The notes under the pieces were generated by a model. It was not told the origin of the DNA. It saw only the letters and a list, made by a program, of their open reading frames with translations, and did not search any database. Below are positions 32,390 through 41,119 of a DNA stretch of 64,000 nt, piece by piece (position 1 is the first letter of the stretch; every line of letters begins with the position of its first letter). The stretch is from Ralstonia sp. RRA (GTDB taxonomy: Bacteria > Pseudomonadota > Gammaproteobacteria > Burkholderiales > Burkholderiaceae), in NCBI RefSeq assembly GCF_037023145.1, contig NZ_CP146091.1, positions 806,001-870,000 on the forward strand, written 5' to 3'. The translations under genes were made by a program, and so were the position numbers.

Positions 32390-33292
32390 ATGAGCCAAGT
32401 AGCAATCAGCGCGCCCGCGCACCCGCCCATCCTGGATGACGAATATGCACGCCGCTTTGGCGGTGTCGCGCGCCTGTATGGCCCCAATGCGCTGGAGCGC
32501 TTTGCGGCTGCACACGTGTGCGTGATCGGCATCGGCGGCGTGGGTTCATGGGTGGCGGAAGCGTTGGCGCGATGCGGTGTCGGCAAGCTCACGTTGATCG
32601 ATCTCGACCACATTGCCGTCTCCAACACCAACCGCCAGATTCACGCGTTGGGCGATGCCTACGGCATGGCCAAGGTCGACGCCATGGCTGAGCGCGTCCT
32701 GCAGATCAACCCGCGTGCGGAGATCAGCCGCATCGACGATTTCGTCACCGTGGAAAACGTCGAGGCCTTGCTCGGCCACCCGTTTGACTATGTGATCGAC
32801 GCCATTGATGCGGTGAAGGTGAAGACCGCCATCCTCGCGTTCTGCAAGCGCACCGGCAAGCGTGTGGTGACCTGTGGCGCGGCAGGCGGGCAACTGGACC
32901 CGACGCGCATTCGCGTGACCGACCTCACGCGCACCATTCAAGACCCGTTGCTCGCCAAGGTGCGCGGCAACCTGCGCCGCCAGCATGGCTTTGCGAAGAA
33001 CCCCAAGACGAAGTTCGGCATCGATGCGGTGTTCTCGGATGAGCCGCTGCGCTATCCGGAGCCGGAGCAGCAGGCTTGTGCGATCGAGCTGCCGGTCGAA
33101 TCGAGCCACGCCGGCATTGACGATCTGGCCGCGGCTGGGGAAATCGAAGTCGTCAACGCCCCGCCCGCACCGCAGCCGTCGCAAGGCCCGCAAGGGTTGG
33201 CTTGTGCGGGCTTCGGCTCGTCGGTGTGCGTGACGGCGGTGTTTGGGATGGTGGCGGCGTCGACGGCGCTGCGTGCGATCGCCGCTGTCTGA
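32390..33292 (+). CDS. tcdA: tRNA threonylcarbamoyladenosine dehydratase
   Basis: The E1-like ATP-dependent enzyme cyclises t6A37 of tRNA to ct6A. The 300-residue protein shows RFGGVARLYG, the nucleotide-binding VCVIGIGGVGSWVAEALARCG (about residues 44-64), DLDHIAVSNTNRQIHA, and TCGAAGGQLDPTRI. These segments are the TcdA/CsdL signature. It diverges from the AsmA gene with about 80 bp between. Confidence 0.93.
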   Translation: MSQVAISAPAHPPILDDEYARRFGGVARLYGPNALERFAAAHVCVIGIGGVGSWVAEALARCGVGKLTLIDLDHIAVSNTNRQIHALGDAYGMAKVDAMAERVLQINPRAEISRIDDFVTVENVEALLGHPFDYVIDAIDAVKVKTAILAFCKRTGKRVVTCGAAGGQLDPTRIRVTDLTRTIQDPLLAKVRGNLRRQHGFAKNPKTKFGIDAVFSDEPLRYPEPEQQACAIELPVESSHAGIDDLAAAGEIEVVNAPPAPQPSQGPQGLACAGFGSSVCVTAVFGMVAASTALRAIAAV

Positions 33293-33298
33293 CTGGGG

Positions 33299-33622
33299 CT
33301 AGTGGGGCAGGAGCTGCTCCAGCTTTTCCTGGATCTGGTCTGCGTAGCGCCCCGACCATTCGCTGCGCGGCTGACTGTTGGCGAACAGCACGAACGCCGG
33401 CATGACCGATACGCCGTATTTGGCAGCAGTGCCTTCGTTCTCGTCAAAGTCCATGGTGACGAACGTGGCGCGCCCGGCGTAGCTCGACTCCATCTTCTCC
33501 AGGCTCGCCACCGCACACTGGCTGGGGTGGCTCCACTCGGCGGCAAAGCACACGACCACGGGCTTGCTTTGCGAGGCGTCGATCACGTCTGACTGAAACG
33601 AAGCATCGTTGACGATCTTCAT
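33299..33622 (-). CDS. Thioredoxin-like protein with an altered active site (S-H-P-S-Q-C)
   Basis: The 107-residue protein has the thioredoxin fold pattern (KPVVVCFAAEW, FVTMDFDENEGTAAKYGVSVMPAFVLFANSQ). The WCGPC position reads WSHPSQC, so the nucleophilic N-terminal cysteine is missing and one downstream cysteine remains. It cannot act as an ordinary dithiol oxidoreductase. A second thioredoxin-like gene 187 bp upstream lacks the other cysteine. The start is chosen at MKIVND behind GGAGC. Confidence 0.85.
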   Translation of the reverse strand: MKIVNDASFQSDVIDASQSKPVVVCFAAEWSHPSQCAVASLEKMESSYAGRATFVTMDFDENEGTAAKYGVSVMPAFVLFANSQPRSEWSGRYADQIQEKLEQLLPH

Positions 33623-33809
33623 GGGCGCTCCTTGGGCGAAGTGGACGCCCGCGCAATGAAGGCCTGCGGGCAGGGCCACTCTGACTGTAGGCAGGTCAGC
33701 GAAGATCAACAACCCGAACGCAATCGACGTGCATGATATTGCCCATCGGAGTCAGGGGCGCCATCGTCATGCGGTCCGTGACGATGGCCTAATGAATGGC
33801 CTGCGAGAT

Positions 33810-34142
33810 TTACCCTAGCGCATACGGCTTCAGTAGCTCACTAACAAGCTTGTCGCTATTCGCCCCAGAAAAAGTCCCCTTCTGCTCCTTGCCGTCGATG
33901 AACATCATGAACGTTGGTAGGCTGTTAATGTCCACGCTGGCAGCGGTTTGTTCAGCTCCGTCGACGTCAACCGCTACAAATGTGACGCGGTTCTTGTAAC
34001 TTGCTTCGAGCTCGTCGAGCTTGGGCTTGATCGCTCTCCACGGGCCGCACCATGTCGCCATGAAGGACACGAGCACAGGTTGGCCTTTGGGGGCTTTGAT
34101 GACCTGGGTTTGAAAGACGGCGTCATCGTCAATCGTTTCCAT
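33810..34142 (-). CDS. Thioredoxin-like protein with a CGPW active site
   Basis: The 110-residue protein follows the thioredoxin fold (GQPVLVSFMATWCGPW, VTFVAVDVDGAEQTAASVDINSLPTFMMFIDG). It keeps the first active-site cysteine, but the resolving cysteine is tryptophan (C-G-P-W). Such monothiol forms can trap or isomerise disulfides or act as chaperones. Together with the preceding entry it forms a pair with opposite cysteine losses. Confidence 0.88.
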   Translation of the reverse strand: METIDDDAVFQTQVIKAPKGQPVLVSFMATWCGPWRAIKPKLDELEASYKNRVTFVAVDVDGAEQTAASVDINSLPTFMMFIDGKEQKGTFSGANSDKLVSELLKPYALG

Positions 34143-34225
34143 ACGGGCTCCTCGCTAGAAGTTGGGAGCCTGCGCGAAGACTGCCGCGCAGGCTGCTCTG
34201 ACTCTAGGCGGGGAAAAATCCGGGC

Positions 34226-34630
34226 TCAAACCACAGCAGCACTTTTACCCATTTGAGTTAAGTACGTCGTCATCATCCGGTCCATCACATCCACGTGCTG
34301 GGCAAACCACTCGGGCAGTTCAGCCACCAGACGGCGCCCCAGTTCCATCTCGCCCGCAGCGGCACGCTTGCGCACTTCACGGCACAACGCCAGCACGTTG
34401 TCGTGCTCGCCACGATGGCAATGGCGCGGAGGAAACTCCGCCGCGTCCATCCACGTGTTTTCTTCGCCGAAGTGGATTTCGGTATGCGCAATGAAGGCAT
34501 CGAGTGCGGCGATGAAGTCGGCGTCCGACGCGTCGGCCACGGTGTTGAGCAGTGCGCAGAACTCGGCGTGGTTGGCGTCGGTGGCAGCGTCTCCAAGTTG
34601 GAGCGCCTCAGACCATTCGATCACAGGCAT
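34226..34630 (-). CDS. Bacteriohemerythrin
   Basis: The 134-residue protein binds O2 at a di-iron site. The metal ligands appear in order: DANHAEFC (His near 20), HTEIHFGEE (His and Glu near 49-57), HRGEHD (about 70-75) and QHVDVMD (about 111). Length and spacing fit single-domain hemerythrins, which serve oxygen storage, sensing or delivery. It sits in a cluster of thioredoxin-fold genes, suggesting an oxygen or redox theme. Confidence 0.92.
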   Translation of the reverse strand: MPVIEWSEALQLGDAATDANHAEFCALLNTVADASDADFIAALDAFIAHTEIHFGEENTWMDAAEFPPRHCHRGEHDNVLALCREVRKRAAAGEMELGRRLVAELPEWFAQHVDVMDRMMTTYLTQMGKSAAVV

Positions 34631-34711
34631 GATGGGCGGATAGGCAGGATGGGCAAGGCCGTCAGCTTACGCGACGGCCTTTGTGGTCTGGTTTGACGCC
34701 GGGCAAATCGC

Positions 34712-35377
34712 TTACTCAGCGTCTGCTGCAGGATGCTGCTGCATCACTTCCACCGCCCGCGCATACAGCGCCACCGATGGCGCATAGCCGCGGCCGATCT
34801 GGTACAGCGTGCCGTTCTGTTCGACCAGCAGGCTCGGGAAGCCGTTGATGCCCCAGCGGCGCGAGAGGCGGAAGTCTTCGCGTGTTTCTTCACGTAGCGC
34901 GTCGGTATCGAACACGGCATCGAAATGTGCGGCGTCGATGCCATTGGCGATAGCGACTTCGCGTAGTACGTCAGCCTGCGTCGTGTTACGGCCCTCGGCA
35001 TAGAAGGCGTGCTGAACCGCGTGGAAGAGCGTGAGCACGCGCTCGTCATCTTCGCCCCAATGCTCGCGTGCCAGCACCGCAACGCGGCAGGCTGGCTCGG
35101 TGTCGTAGACGAAACCGTCGCGACGCATGGCCACCTCGGGCGACTGGTCGAACGGCATGCCGCTGCGCTCGGCCACGGCGTGCCAGTGGTGGAGGATCTC
35201 GTTGCGCTTGTCAGCCGCCATGGGTTCGCGCTGGCCGGGGCGTAGTCCACCGGTGATGAGCGTGACAGGCACCGGCGCGCCGAGCAGCTCGCCCAGCCGC
35301 TTGCGCAGATCGGCCAGCTGCGGGCCGAAGCCGTAGCACCACGAACACATCGGGTCAGCAACGTAGATGAGGCGCAT
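34712..35377 (-). CDS. DsbA-family thioredoxin-fold protein (CSWC motif)
   Basis: The 221-residue protein begins MRLIYVADPMCSWCYGFGPQL, a CxxC at residues 11-14 on a thioredoxin-type strand. A helical insertion and the cis-proline segment GINGFPSLLVEQNG follow. There is no signal peptide, so it is cytoplasmic, like the FrnE/DsbA-like group. The upstream cnoX-like gene lies 2 bp away on the same strand. Confidence 0.88.
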   Translation of the reverse strand: MRLIYVADPMCSWCYGFGPQLADLRKRLGELLGAPVPVTLITGGLRPGQREPMAADKRNEILHHWHAVAERSGMPFDQSPEVAMRRDGFVYDTEPACRVAVLAREHWGEDDERVLTLFHAVQHAFYAEGRNTTQADVLREVAIANGIDAAHFDAVFDTDALREETREDFRLSRRWGINGFPSLLVEQNGTLYQIGRGYAPSVALYARAVEVMQQHPAADAE

Positions 35378-35379
35378 GG

Positions 35380-36225
35380 TCAGTTCAGTTTGGAGGCCAG
35401 TTGGCGGCGCCAGTGCGACACCACCTGCGGCGCATCGCGCATCATGTCGAACACCGACACCATGGTCTTGCGCGCAATGTCGTCGCGGAAGGTGCGGTCG
35501 CGCTCGACGATGGCAATCAGCTGTTCAAGCGCGGCTTCGTAGTTCTGCTGCGCGATGTACTGCTCGGCCAGGTCCAGGCGGGCCTGCAGGTTGTCCGGTT
35601 CGCTCTCGATGCGCAGGCGCAGTGCGTTGGCATCGGGCAGCGCATCGGCGCGTTGCGTGGCTTTCAGGCGCGTTTGCAGCGGGCCGTAGCGCTCGTCCTG
35701 CGGCGCCTTGGGCGAGAGCAACTCGAACTCTCCCTGCGCTGCGCGCACGTCGCCGCCGTCCAGCAGCAGGCTGACCAGTTCGAAGCGTGCCGCATCGAAG
35801 CCGGGGTCGAACGCCAGCGCATTCTGGAACGCCTCGCGTGCATGGGCGATCTCGCCGGCCTGGCGCGCGGCCAGCCCTTCGCGGTAGGCCACGTCGGCCG
35901 GCTGCGGGATCACGCGGTCAAGAAACCCGCGCAACTGGCCCTCGGGCAGCACGCCGACAAACTGGTCGACTGGCTTGCCATCCACAAAGGCGACCACGTA
36001 CGGAATGCTGCGCACGTTGAAGTGCGCCGACAACTCGGGGTTTTCATCCGAATTGACCTTGGCGAGCTTCCACTTGCCGGCGTATTCGGCTTCGAGCTTT
36101 TCCAACATCGGGCCCAGCGTGCGGCAGGGCCCGCACCACGGTGCCCAGAAATCGACCAGTACCGGGACTTGGCGAGATGTTTCGATCACTTCCTGCGCGA
36201 AACTCTGCGAGGTGACGTCGCTCAT
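35380..36225 (-). CDS. Thioredoxin with TPR tail, CnoX/YbbN-like
   Basis: The 281-residue protein has an N-terminal thioredoxin domain with a complete WCGPC (about residues 29-33) and the cis-proline SIPYVVAFVDG. A C-terminal region of TPR-like helices (residues 115-280) follows. CnoX/YbbN proteins pair a thioredoxin fold with TPRs and protect folding clients under oxidative stress. The E. coli protein lacks the standard motif, but many beta-proteobacterial ones keep it. The ATG at 36223-36225 has GGAGAA before it; longer frames are unsupported. Confidence 0.88.
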   Translation of the reverse strand: MSDVTSQSFAQEVIETSRQVPVLVDFWAPWCGPCRTLGPMLEKLEAEYAGKWKLAKVNSDENPELSAHFNVRSIPYVVAFVDGKPVDQFVGVLPEGQLRGFLDRVIPQPADVAYREGLAARQAGEIAHAREAFQNALAFDPGFDAARFELVSLLLDGGDVRAAQGEFELLSPKAPQDERYGPLQTRLKATQRADALPDANALRLRIESEPDNLQARLDLAEQYIAQQNYEAALEQLIAIVERDRTFRDDIARKTMVSVFDMMRDAPQVVSHWRRQLASKLN

Positions 36226-36365
36226 CGGCGGGATTCTCCTGGGAAAAGTGCAGCCGGCCGTGTTTGCCGGCGGTGTGTCGAGCATTCTACTTGGGGGTGC
36301 CTGAGGCCGCTTCCAGCCTGTTTTTGCGTTCTTAAAAATGGCTGTCCTGACAACGGTTGAAAATA

Positions 36366-36377
36366 GAACGATCGTTC
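36366..36377. promoter_or_regulatory. TetR-type palindrome before the acyl-CoA ligase
   Basis: GAACGATCGTTC is a perfect 12-bp palindrome 47 bp before the ligase start. Such CGAACG/CGTTCG-type dyads are common operators for TetR-family fatty-acid regulators. No regulator gene is adjacent, so the binder is unknown. Confidence 0.55.
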
Positions 36378-36423
36378 GGATACCATCCGGTAAAAACAAC
36401 AGACAGATTCACGGAGACACGAT

Positions 36424-38130
36424 ATGACACGACCGCACTTCCAGTTCTGGCCCCGGCGCCTGCCGCACAACATCAGCTCGCCGCAAACGAGCCTTTGGTA
36501 CAACCTGGAAGTGTCTGCCCGACGCTATCCGGACAAGGACGCGATCATCTTCTACGGTCGCCACACCACCTTCCGCGAACTGCACGACGACGCGGTGGCC
36601 GTGGCCGGCTGGCTGCAGCAGGTGGCCGGCGTGCAGAAGGGCGATCGTGTGCTGCTGTACATGCAGAACTGTCCGCAGTTCATGGCCGCGTACTACGGCA
36701 TCCTACGTGCCGACGCGGTGGTCGTGCCGGTCAACCCGATGAACCGGCCGGAAGAGTTCAAGCACTACATCACCGACGCGGGCGCCAGCACGGTCATCTG
36801 CAGCGCCGATCTGGCCGTCAACGTAACGACGTCCAACGCTGAGCTGCCGGAAGCGCAACGCACGAAGCATCTGTTGGTCACGTCCTACGCCGACGCGCTG
36901 CCGGCTACATACGAATACCCTGAAGATGCGCCGCCTGCGTGGATCACGGCCGAGCATCCGGCGCAGCCCGGCGCTGTTGCCTGGAGCGACGTGATCGCCA
37001 AGCGCCTCGTGCCGGGCCCGCACACCGCCGGGCCGGACGACCTTGCCGTGATGCCGTACACGTCGGGCACCACAGGCTTCCCGAAGGGCTGCATGCACCC
37101 GCACCGCACGGTCATGCACAACATCGTCGGCGGTTCAATGTGGTCGAATGGGACGAAGGAGGGCGTGAGCCTGTCGATCATCCCGCTGTTCCACGTGACG
37201 GGCATGCAGTACGGCATGAACGCGCCGATCTACATGGGCTCCACGGTGGTGATGCTGCCGCGCTGGGATCGCGAAGTGGCGGGGCGGTTGATCTCGCGCT
37301 ACAAGATCACGCACTGGACGAACATCCCGACCATGGTGATCGACTTCCTGGCGAGCCCCCAACTGGCGGAGTTCGATCTGTCGAGCCTCGCCTACATCGG
37401 CGGCGGCGGTGCGGCGATGCCCCAGGCCGTGGCCGAGCGCCTGCTGAAGGATTTCAACCTGGCGTATCAGGAAGGCTACGGCCTGTCGGAAACCATCGCG
37501 CCGACGCACAGCAACCCGGCCGACCGGGCCAAGCAGCAGTGCCTGGGCATTCCTGTGTTCAACACCGACGCACGCATCGTCGATCCGCAGACGCTGCAGG
37601 AGCTGCCGATTGGCGAGGTGGGCGAGATCATCGTCAGCGGCCCGCAGGTGTTCCTGGGCTACTGGGGCAAGCCCCAGGCCACTGCCGAAGTCTTCATCGA
37701 GTTCGAGGGCAAGACATTCTTCCGCACGGGCGACCTCGGCAAGATGGATGAAGACGGCTATTTCTTCCTCACCGACCGCTTGAAACGCATGATCAACGCC
37801 TCGGGTTTCAAGGTCTGGCCGGCCGAGGTGGAAAGCCTGCTGTACAAGCATCCGGATGTGCAAGAGGCCTGCATCATCGGTACGCGGGATGCGTATCGCG
37901 GCGAGTCGGTCAAGGCGGTGGTCGTACTCAAGGCGCATGCCAAGGGCAAGACCACGGAAGACGACATCATCAACTGGGCACGCGACAACATGGCCGCGTA
38001 CAAGTATCCGCGCGTGGTGGAGTTTGTTGATGCGCTGCCCAAGTCCGGCACGGGCAAGGTGATGTGGCGCACGCTGCAGGAGCAGGAAAACGCGAAGAAC
38101 GAGGCGGCCGAGAAACCGGCGGTAGCCTGA
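36424..38130 (+). CDS. Fatty acyl-CoA ligase (AMP-binding)
   Basis: The enzyme activates a carboxylic acid to its CoA thioester through an acyl-adenylate. The 568-residue protein has the P-loop YTSGTTGFPKG (about residues 217-227), GYGLSE, the FFRTGDLGKMDEDGYFFLTDR region and the catalytic lysine segment LPKSGTGKVMWR near the C-terminus. It belongs to the long/medium-chain group used in beta-oxidation; exact chain preference cannot be read. It is monocistronic, ending at a strong terminator. Confidence 0.92.
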   Translation: MTRPHFQFWPRRLPHNISSPQTSLWYNLEVSARRYPDKDAIIFYGRHTTFRELHDDAVAVAGWLQQVAGVQKGDRVLLYMQNCPQFMAAYYGILRADAVVVPVNPMNRPEEFKHYITDAGASTVICSADLAVNVTTSNAELPEAQRTKHLLVTSYADALPATYEYPEDAPPAWITAEHPAQPGAVAWSDVIAKRLVPGPHTAGPDDLAVMPYTSGTTGFPKGCMHPHRTVMHNIVGGSMWSNGTKEGVSLSIIPLFHVTGMQYGMNAPIYMGSTVVMLPRWDREVAGRLISRYKITHWTNIPTMVIDFLASPQLAEFDLSSLAYIGGGGAAMPQAVAERLLKDFNLAYQEGYGLSETIAPTHSNPADRAKQQCLGIPVFNTDARIVDPQTLQELPIGEVGEIIVSGPQVFLGYWGKPQATAEVFIEFEGKTFFRTGDLGKMDEDGYFFLTDRLKRMINASGFKVWPAEVESLLYKHPDVQEACIIGTRDAYRGESVKAVVVLKAHAKGKTTEDDIINWARDNMAAYKYPRVVEFVDALPKSGTGKVMWRTLQEQENAKNEAAEKPAVA

Positions 38131-38142
38131 GTCGAAGACGCG

Positions 38143-38171
38143 GAAAAAGGGGCCCGAGTGGCCCCTTTTTC
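38143..38171. terminator. Bidirectional terminator between ligase and ankyrin genes
   Basis: GAAAAAGGGGCC-CGAGT-GGCCCCTTTTTC is a long stem flanked by A and T runs. It serves both the rightward ligase gene and the leftward ankyrin gene, whose stop lies at its right edge. Confidence 0.85.
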
Positions 38172-38958
38172 AATGCCCGCGTGCCTTGAAGAGCAACGCG
38201 CCGATACCGTGGAATCCACGCTGACGCGCATGCCGCATCGGCGTGACACCGGCCCGGTCGGGCATGTTCGGATCGGCGCCGGCGTCGAGCAGGAGCTGCA
38301 CGATCTTTTCGTACTTGTCGCTGCCGTCACCCATGGCCACGGCTTCGATCAGCGCCGTCAGGCCCAGGTTGTTGGTGGCATCGGGCGGTACGCCGGCTTT
38401 CGCCAGTTCATTCACCACTTCCACGTAACCGCGGCGTGCAGCCGGGATCAGCGCGGTGTCGCCCTCGGCGTTGGTGGCGCGCAGGTTGGCACCGTGCGAG
38501 AGCGCCAGACGTACGGTTTCCGCATCGCCCTGGCTTGCGGCGAGCAGGAAGGCGCTGTTCTGGGCGTTGTCCTGCAGGTTGACGTCGGCTCCAGCCTGGA
38601 TGAGCAGGCGCGCCGCCGCCCCCATGTGTGCAGACACGGCGGCGATAAGCGCGGTGCGGCCGTCGGCGTCGCGTGCCTTGAGGCTGGCGCCGTCGGCCAG
38701 CAGCGTCTGGATGGCCATCGTGTTGCCGGTTTGGGCGGCGGCAATCAGGTCGCGGTCACGCGTGGCAGGGTCGCTGCGATGGGTTGGGCGCGTGGCAGGC
38801 GCGGCACCGGGCGTGGCTTTGGTGCTCGTACTGGCAGCCACGCGCAGCGTCGGCAGATGCTGCTCCTGCCAGGCGTTGGCCATGTCGCCCACTGCCAGCG
38901 CGAGACCCAGCATGACGCCAATCAGCTGGTTGAGCGCGGGATGGCGGGCGAGGAGCAT
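38170..38958 (-). CDS. Ankyrin-repeat protein
   Basis: The 262-residue protein has a short hydrophobic N-terminus (NQLIGVMLGLALAVGDMANA). A Thr/Pro-rich linker follows, then about five ankyrin repeats from residue 90 on (DADGRTALIAAVSAHMGAAARLL and similar). A role in periplasmic protein interaction is likely. The start is uncertain because neither candidate ATG has a clear ribosome-binding site. Confidence 0.85.
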   Translation of the reverse strand: MLLARHPALNQLIGVMLGLALAVGDMANAWQEQHLPTLRVAASTSTKATPGAAPATRPTHRSDPATRDRDLIAAAQTGNTMAIQTLLADGASLKARDADGRTALIAAVSAHMGAAARLLIQAGADVNLQDNAQNSAFLLAASQGDAETVRLALSHGANLRATNAEGDTALIPAARRGYVEVVNELAKAGVPPDATNNLGLTALIEAVAMGDGSDKYEKIVQLLLDAGADPNMPDRAGVTPMRHARQRGFHGIGALLFKARGH

Positions 38959-38969
38959 GACAGGAGGGC

Positions 38970-39698
38970 TCAGGCGCTGAGGTAAGGGTCGGGCTGCTCT
39001 GCAGGCTCGGCAGTGGCAGGTGCGTTGGCGGCATCCGTTGCTTGCAGGCGTGTCCACAGCCGATCCAGATACGGATCGTGCAGCCCGTTGCTGGCCAGGC
39101 CGATCAGCGTGCGTTGCAAATATTCGCGTGCCGGCCCATACAGGCCAACCGCATCGCGCAGGCAGCCGACCACGCGCTCATCGGGCAGGCGGCCGGCATA
39201 GGCTTCATGCGCACGGTTCATGACAAAGGCGAGTGCGAAGACGCGTTTGCCATTGATCTCGGTGGGCAGCCAGCGCGGCTGGTAGGCGCCGGTGAGCATC
39301 TCGCGGCGCCACAGCACGCGGAATTCGTGTTCGGCATGGGCGCGCGGTACGCGGAAGGCCACGCCCCGGCAACTGCCGCCGCGGTCCAGGCCGAGCACCA
39401 GCCCTGGGTTATCCCAGGTGCCACGGTTGATGCGGGAATAGAGGTAGAAGCCACGGTGGTATCCATGCACCGTGGCGGCAGCCGCCTCGGTGTGGAAGAT
39501 CATCGGGTTCCAGATGAGGGAGCCGTATCCGAACACCCACGCGTCCTGACATTCGCAGGGCGCACTCGACAACCGCGCGAGCGTCGATGCAAGCGACGCT
39601 TCCAGCGCAGCCTCGGTTAGCAACGACGACGCGACGGGTGAATCACCCAGGGCGGCGCGCAACCGGTTCTGTTCGAGATCCTCTCGGGTGACGGCCAT
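38970..39698 (-). CDS. ChaC-family gamma-glutamylcyclotransferase
   Basis: The enzyme degrades glutathione to 5-oxoproline and Cys-Gly. The 242-residue protein has the substrate-loop WVFGYGSLIWNP near residue 55, the HGYHRGFYLYSRINRGT region, and GLDRGGSCRGVAFRV. The catalytic Glu lies in LWRREML. Length is typical of ChaC. The ATG at 39696-39698 places the domain after a 45-residue helical lead. Confidence 0.92.
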   Translation of the reverse strand: MAVTREDLEQNRLRAALGDSPVASSLLTEAALEASLASTLARLSSAPCECQDAWVFGYGSLIWNPMIFHTEAAAATVHGYHRGFYLYSRINRGTWDNPGLVLGLDRGGSCRGVAFRVPRAHAEHEFRVLWRREMLTGAYQPRWLPTEINGKRVFALAFVMNRAHEAYAGRLPDERVVGCLRDAVGLYGPAREYLQRTLIGLASNGLHDPYLDRLWTRLQATDAANAPATAEPAEQPDPYLSA

Positions 39699-39834
39699 GT
39701 CGCAAGCATAGAGCAATCGTTACGAGTGGTCACGCGGGCGGACGGCCGATGCCCCAGAAATGGTGCGTTGTGCGGGGCGGGAAGCGTTTGGCTATGGCGC
39801 GGCCGCAACGGTAAACAGGTTGGGGCCGGGAAAC

Positions 39835-39910
39835 TGGAGGCGGGGGAACGGAATTGAACCGTCTTATACGGCTTTGCAAGCCGCAGCATTGACCACTCTG
39901 CCACCCCGCC
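39835..39910 (-). tRNA. tRNA-Cys (GCA)
   Basis: On the minus strand the gene begins GGCGGGG and ends CCCCGCC-T-CCA, a complete acceptor stem with U73 and encoded CCA. The anticodon loop TTGCAAA between GCGGC and GCCGT gives anticodon GCA. The T arm contains GTTCAATTC. U73 and GCA are identity elements of tRNA-Cys. Confidence 0.95.
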
Positions 39911-39974
39911 GGGGGAGGGAGCCTGCGATGTGTCGGATGACGTATCGCAGGCCGGGCGCGATTCTAGCGCAGGA

Positions 39975-40328
39975 TCAGACTTCCAGCAGATCGACTTCGA
40001 AAAGCAATGTTGCGTTCGGGGGGATCACGCCGCCCGCGCCGCGTGCGCCGTAGCCGAGGGCTGCCGGGATGATCAGCTTGCGCGTGCCGCCAACCTTCAT
40101 GCCCTGCACGCCTTCGTCCCAGCCCTTGATGACGTGGCCGGCGCCCAGCGGGAAGGCGAACGGGTCGTTGCGGTCCTTGCTGGAGTCGAACTTCTTGCCA
40201 GCCTGGCCGTTGTCGTACAGCCAGCCCGTGTAGTGCACGGTGACGTACTTGCCGGCGGTGGCCTCAGCGCCGTCGCCGACGACGACGTCTTCATATTGCA
40301 GACCGCTTGCAGTGGTTTCGATGGTCAT
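39975..40328 (-). CDS. FKBP-type peptidyl-prolyl isomerase
   Basis: The 117-residue protein is a single FKBP domain with [48 protein letters not shown] and the C-terminal [16 protein letters not shown]. It accelerates cis-trans proline isomerisation during folding. It has no signal peptide, so it is cytoplasmic. The start is at MTIETT behind GAGG. Confidence 0.95.
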   Translation of the reverse strand: MTIETTASGLQYEDVVVGDGAEATAGKYVTVHYTGWLYDNGQAGKKFDSSKDRNDPFAFPLGAGHVIKGWDEGVQGMKVGGTRKLIIPAALGYGARGAGGVIPPNATLLFEVDLLEV

Positions 40329-40366
40329 GGTGAGCCTCGTGGGTAATGACGGGGTGGGAGACAAAC

Positions 40367-40915
40367 TCAGGCTTGCGCGGCCTTGAGCGTTTCAAGCTGG
40401 ACGTGGACGTTGTCCGCGTCGTTGGCGATCCAGATGTCGCCATCCTGGATGGTGACTTGCAGACGCATGGTGCGTTCCACCATGCCGGCCAGTGCCGCCA
40501 CGGTGTCGGGTGCCACTTCGTAGACCGACAGGTTGGCAAAGCGCGCTACCTTGGTCTCGATCTGCTGCCACCACACACGGCTGGCATTGCCGCTATACGT
40601 ATACACAGCGACCTGCTCGGCACGGTTGCTGGCCTTGCGCACACGGGTGTCGTCGGGGTTGCCCAGGTCGATCCAGAGTTCGATGGCGTCGGTCAGGTCA
40701 CGTTGCCAGAGTTCGGGCTCGTCGGGTTCGGACAGGCCACGCGTGAAGGCGAGCGTTTCACTGGCGTGGCGCGCAAAGGCGAGCACGCGCACCATCATGC
40801 GCTCGTCGTTCTCGCTCGGGTGGCGGGCGACGGTCAGCGCGTGGTTGCCGTAGTAGTGGCGATCCATGTCGGCGATCTGTAGATCGACCTTGTAGATCGT
40901 GGATTTGAGGGCCAT
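40367..40915 (-). CDS. yaeQ: YaeQ family protein
   Basis: The 182-residue protein matches YaeQ from start to end: [70 protein letters not shown] and [15 protein letters not shown]. The fold resembles a restriction-type nuclease, but its role is unsettled. It lies 38 bp upstream of the FKBP gene on the same strand. Confidence 0.93.
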   Translation of the reverse strand: MALKSTIYKVDLQIADMDRHYYGNHALTVARHPSENDERMMVRVLAFARHASETLAFTRGLSEPDEPELWQRDLTDAIELWIDLGNPDDTRVRKASNRAEQVAVYTYSGNASRVWWQQIETKVARFANLSVYEVAPDTVAALAGMVERTMRLQVTIQDGDIWIANDADNVHVQLETLKAAQA

Positions 40916-41119
40916 TCGGACAGCGGGTTTTTCAGCAAAGCGCGCATTGTCGCATGGCCTGATGACACGATCCTCATAGCGTTCTGCGTCTTGGTCGATT
41001 CCATTCGGGGCTGGATTGCGGTATACGCAAGCGGTGCGTGCATCTTGGGCAGGTGTCGGGTTGCCCAGGGCGCAGGGAATGCGCGCGCATTTTCCAATAC
41101 CAACAGGACAATCAGAACG

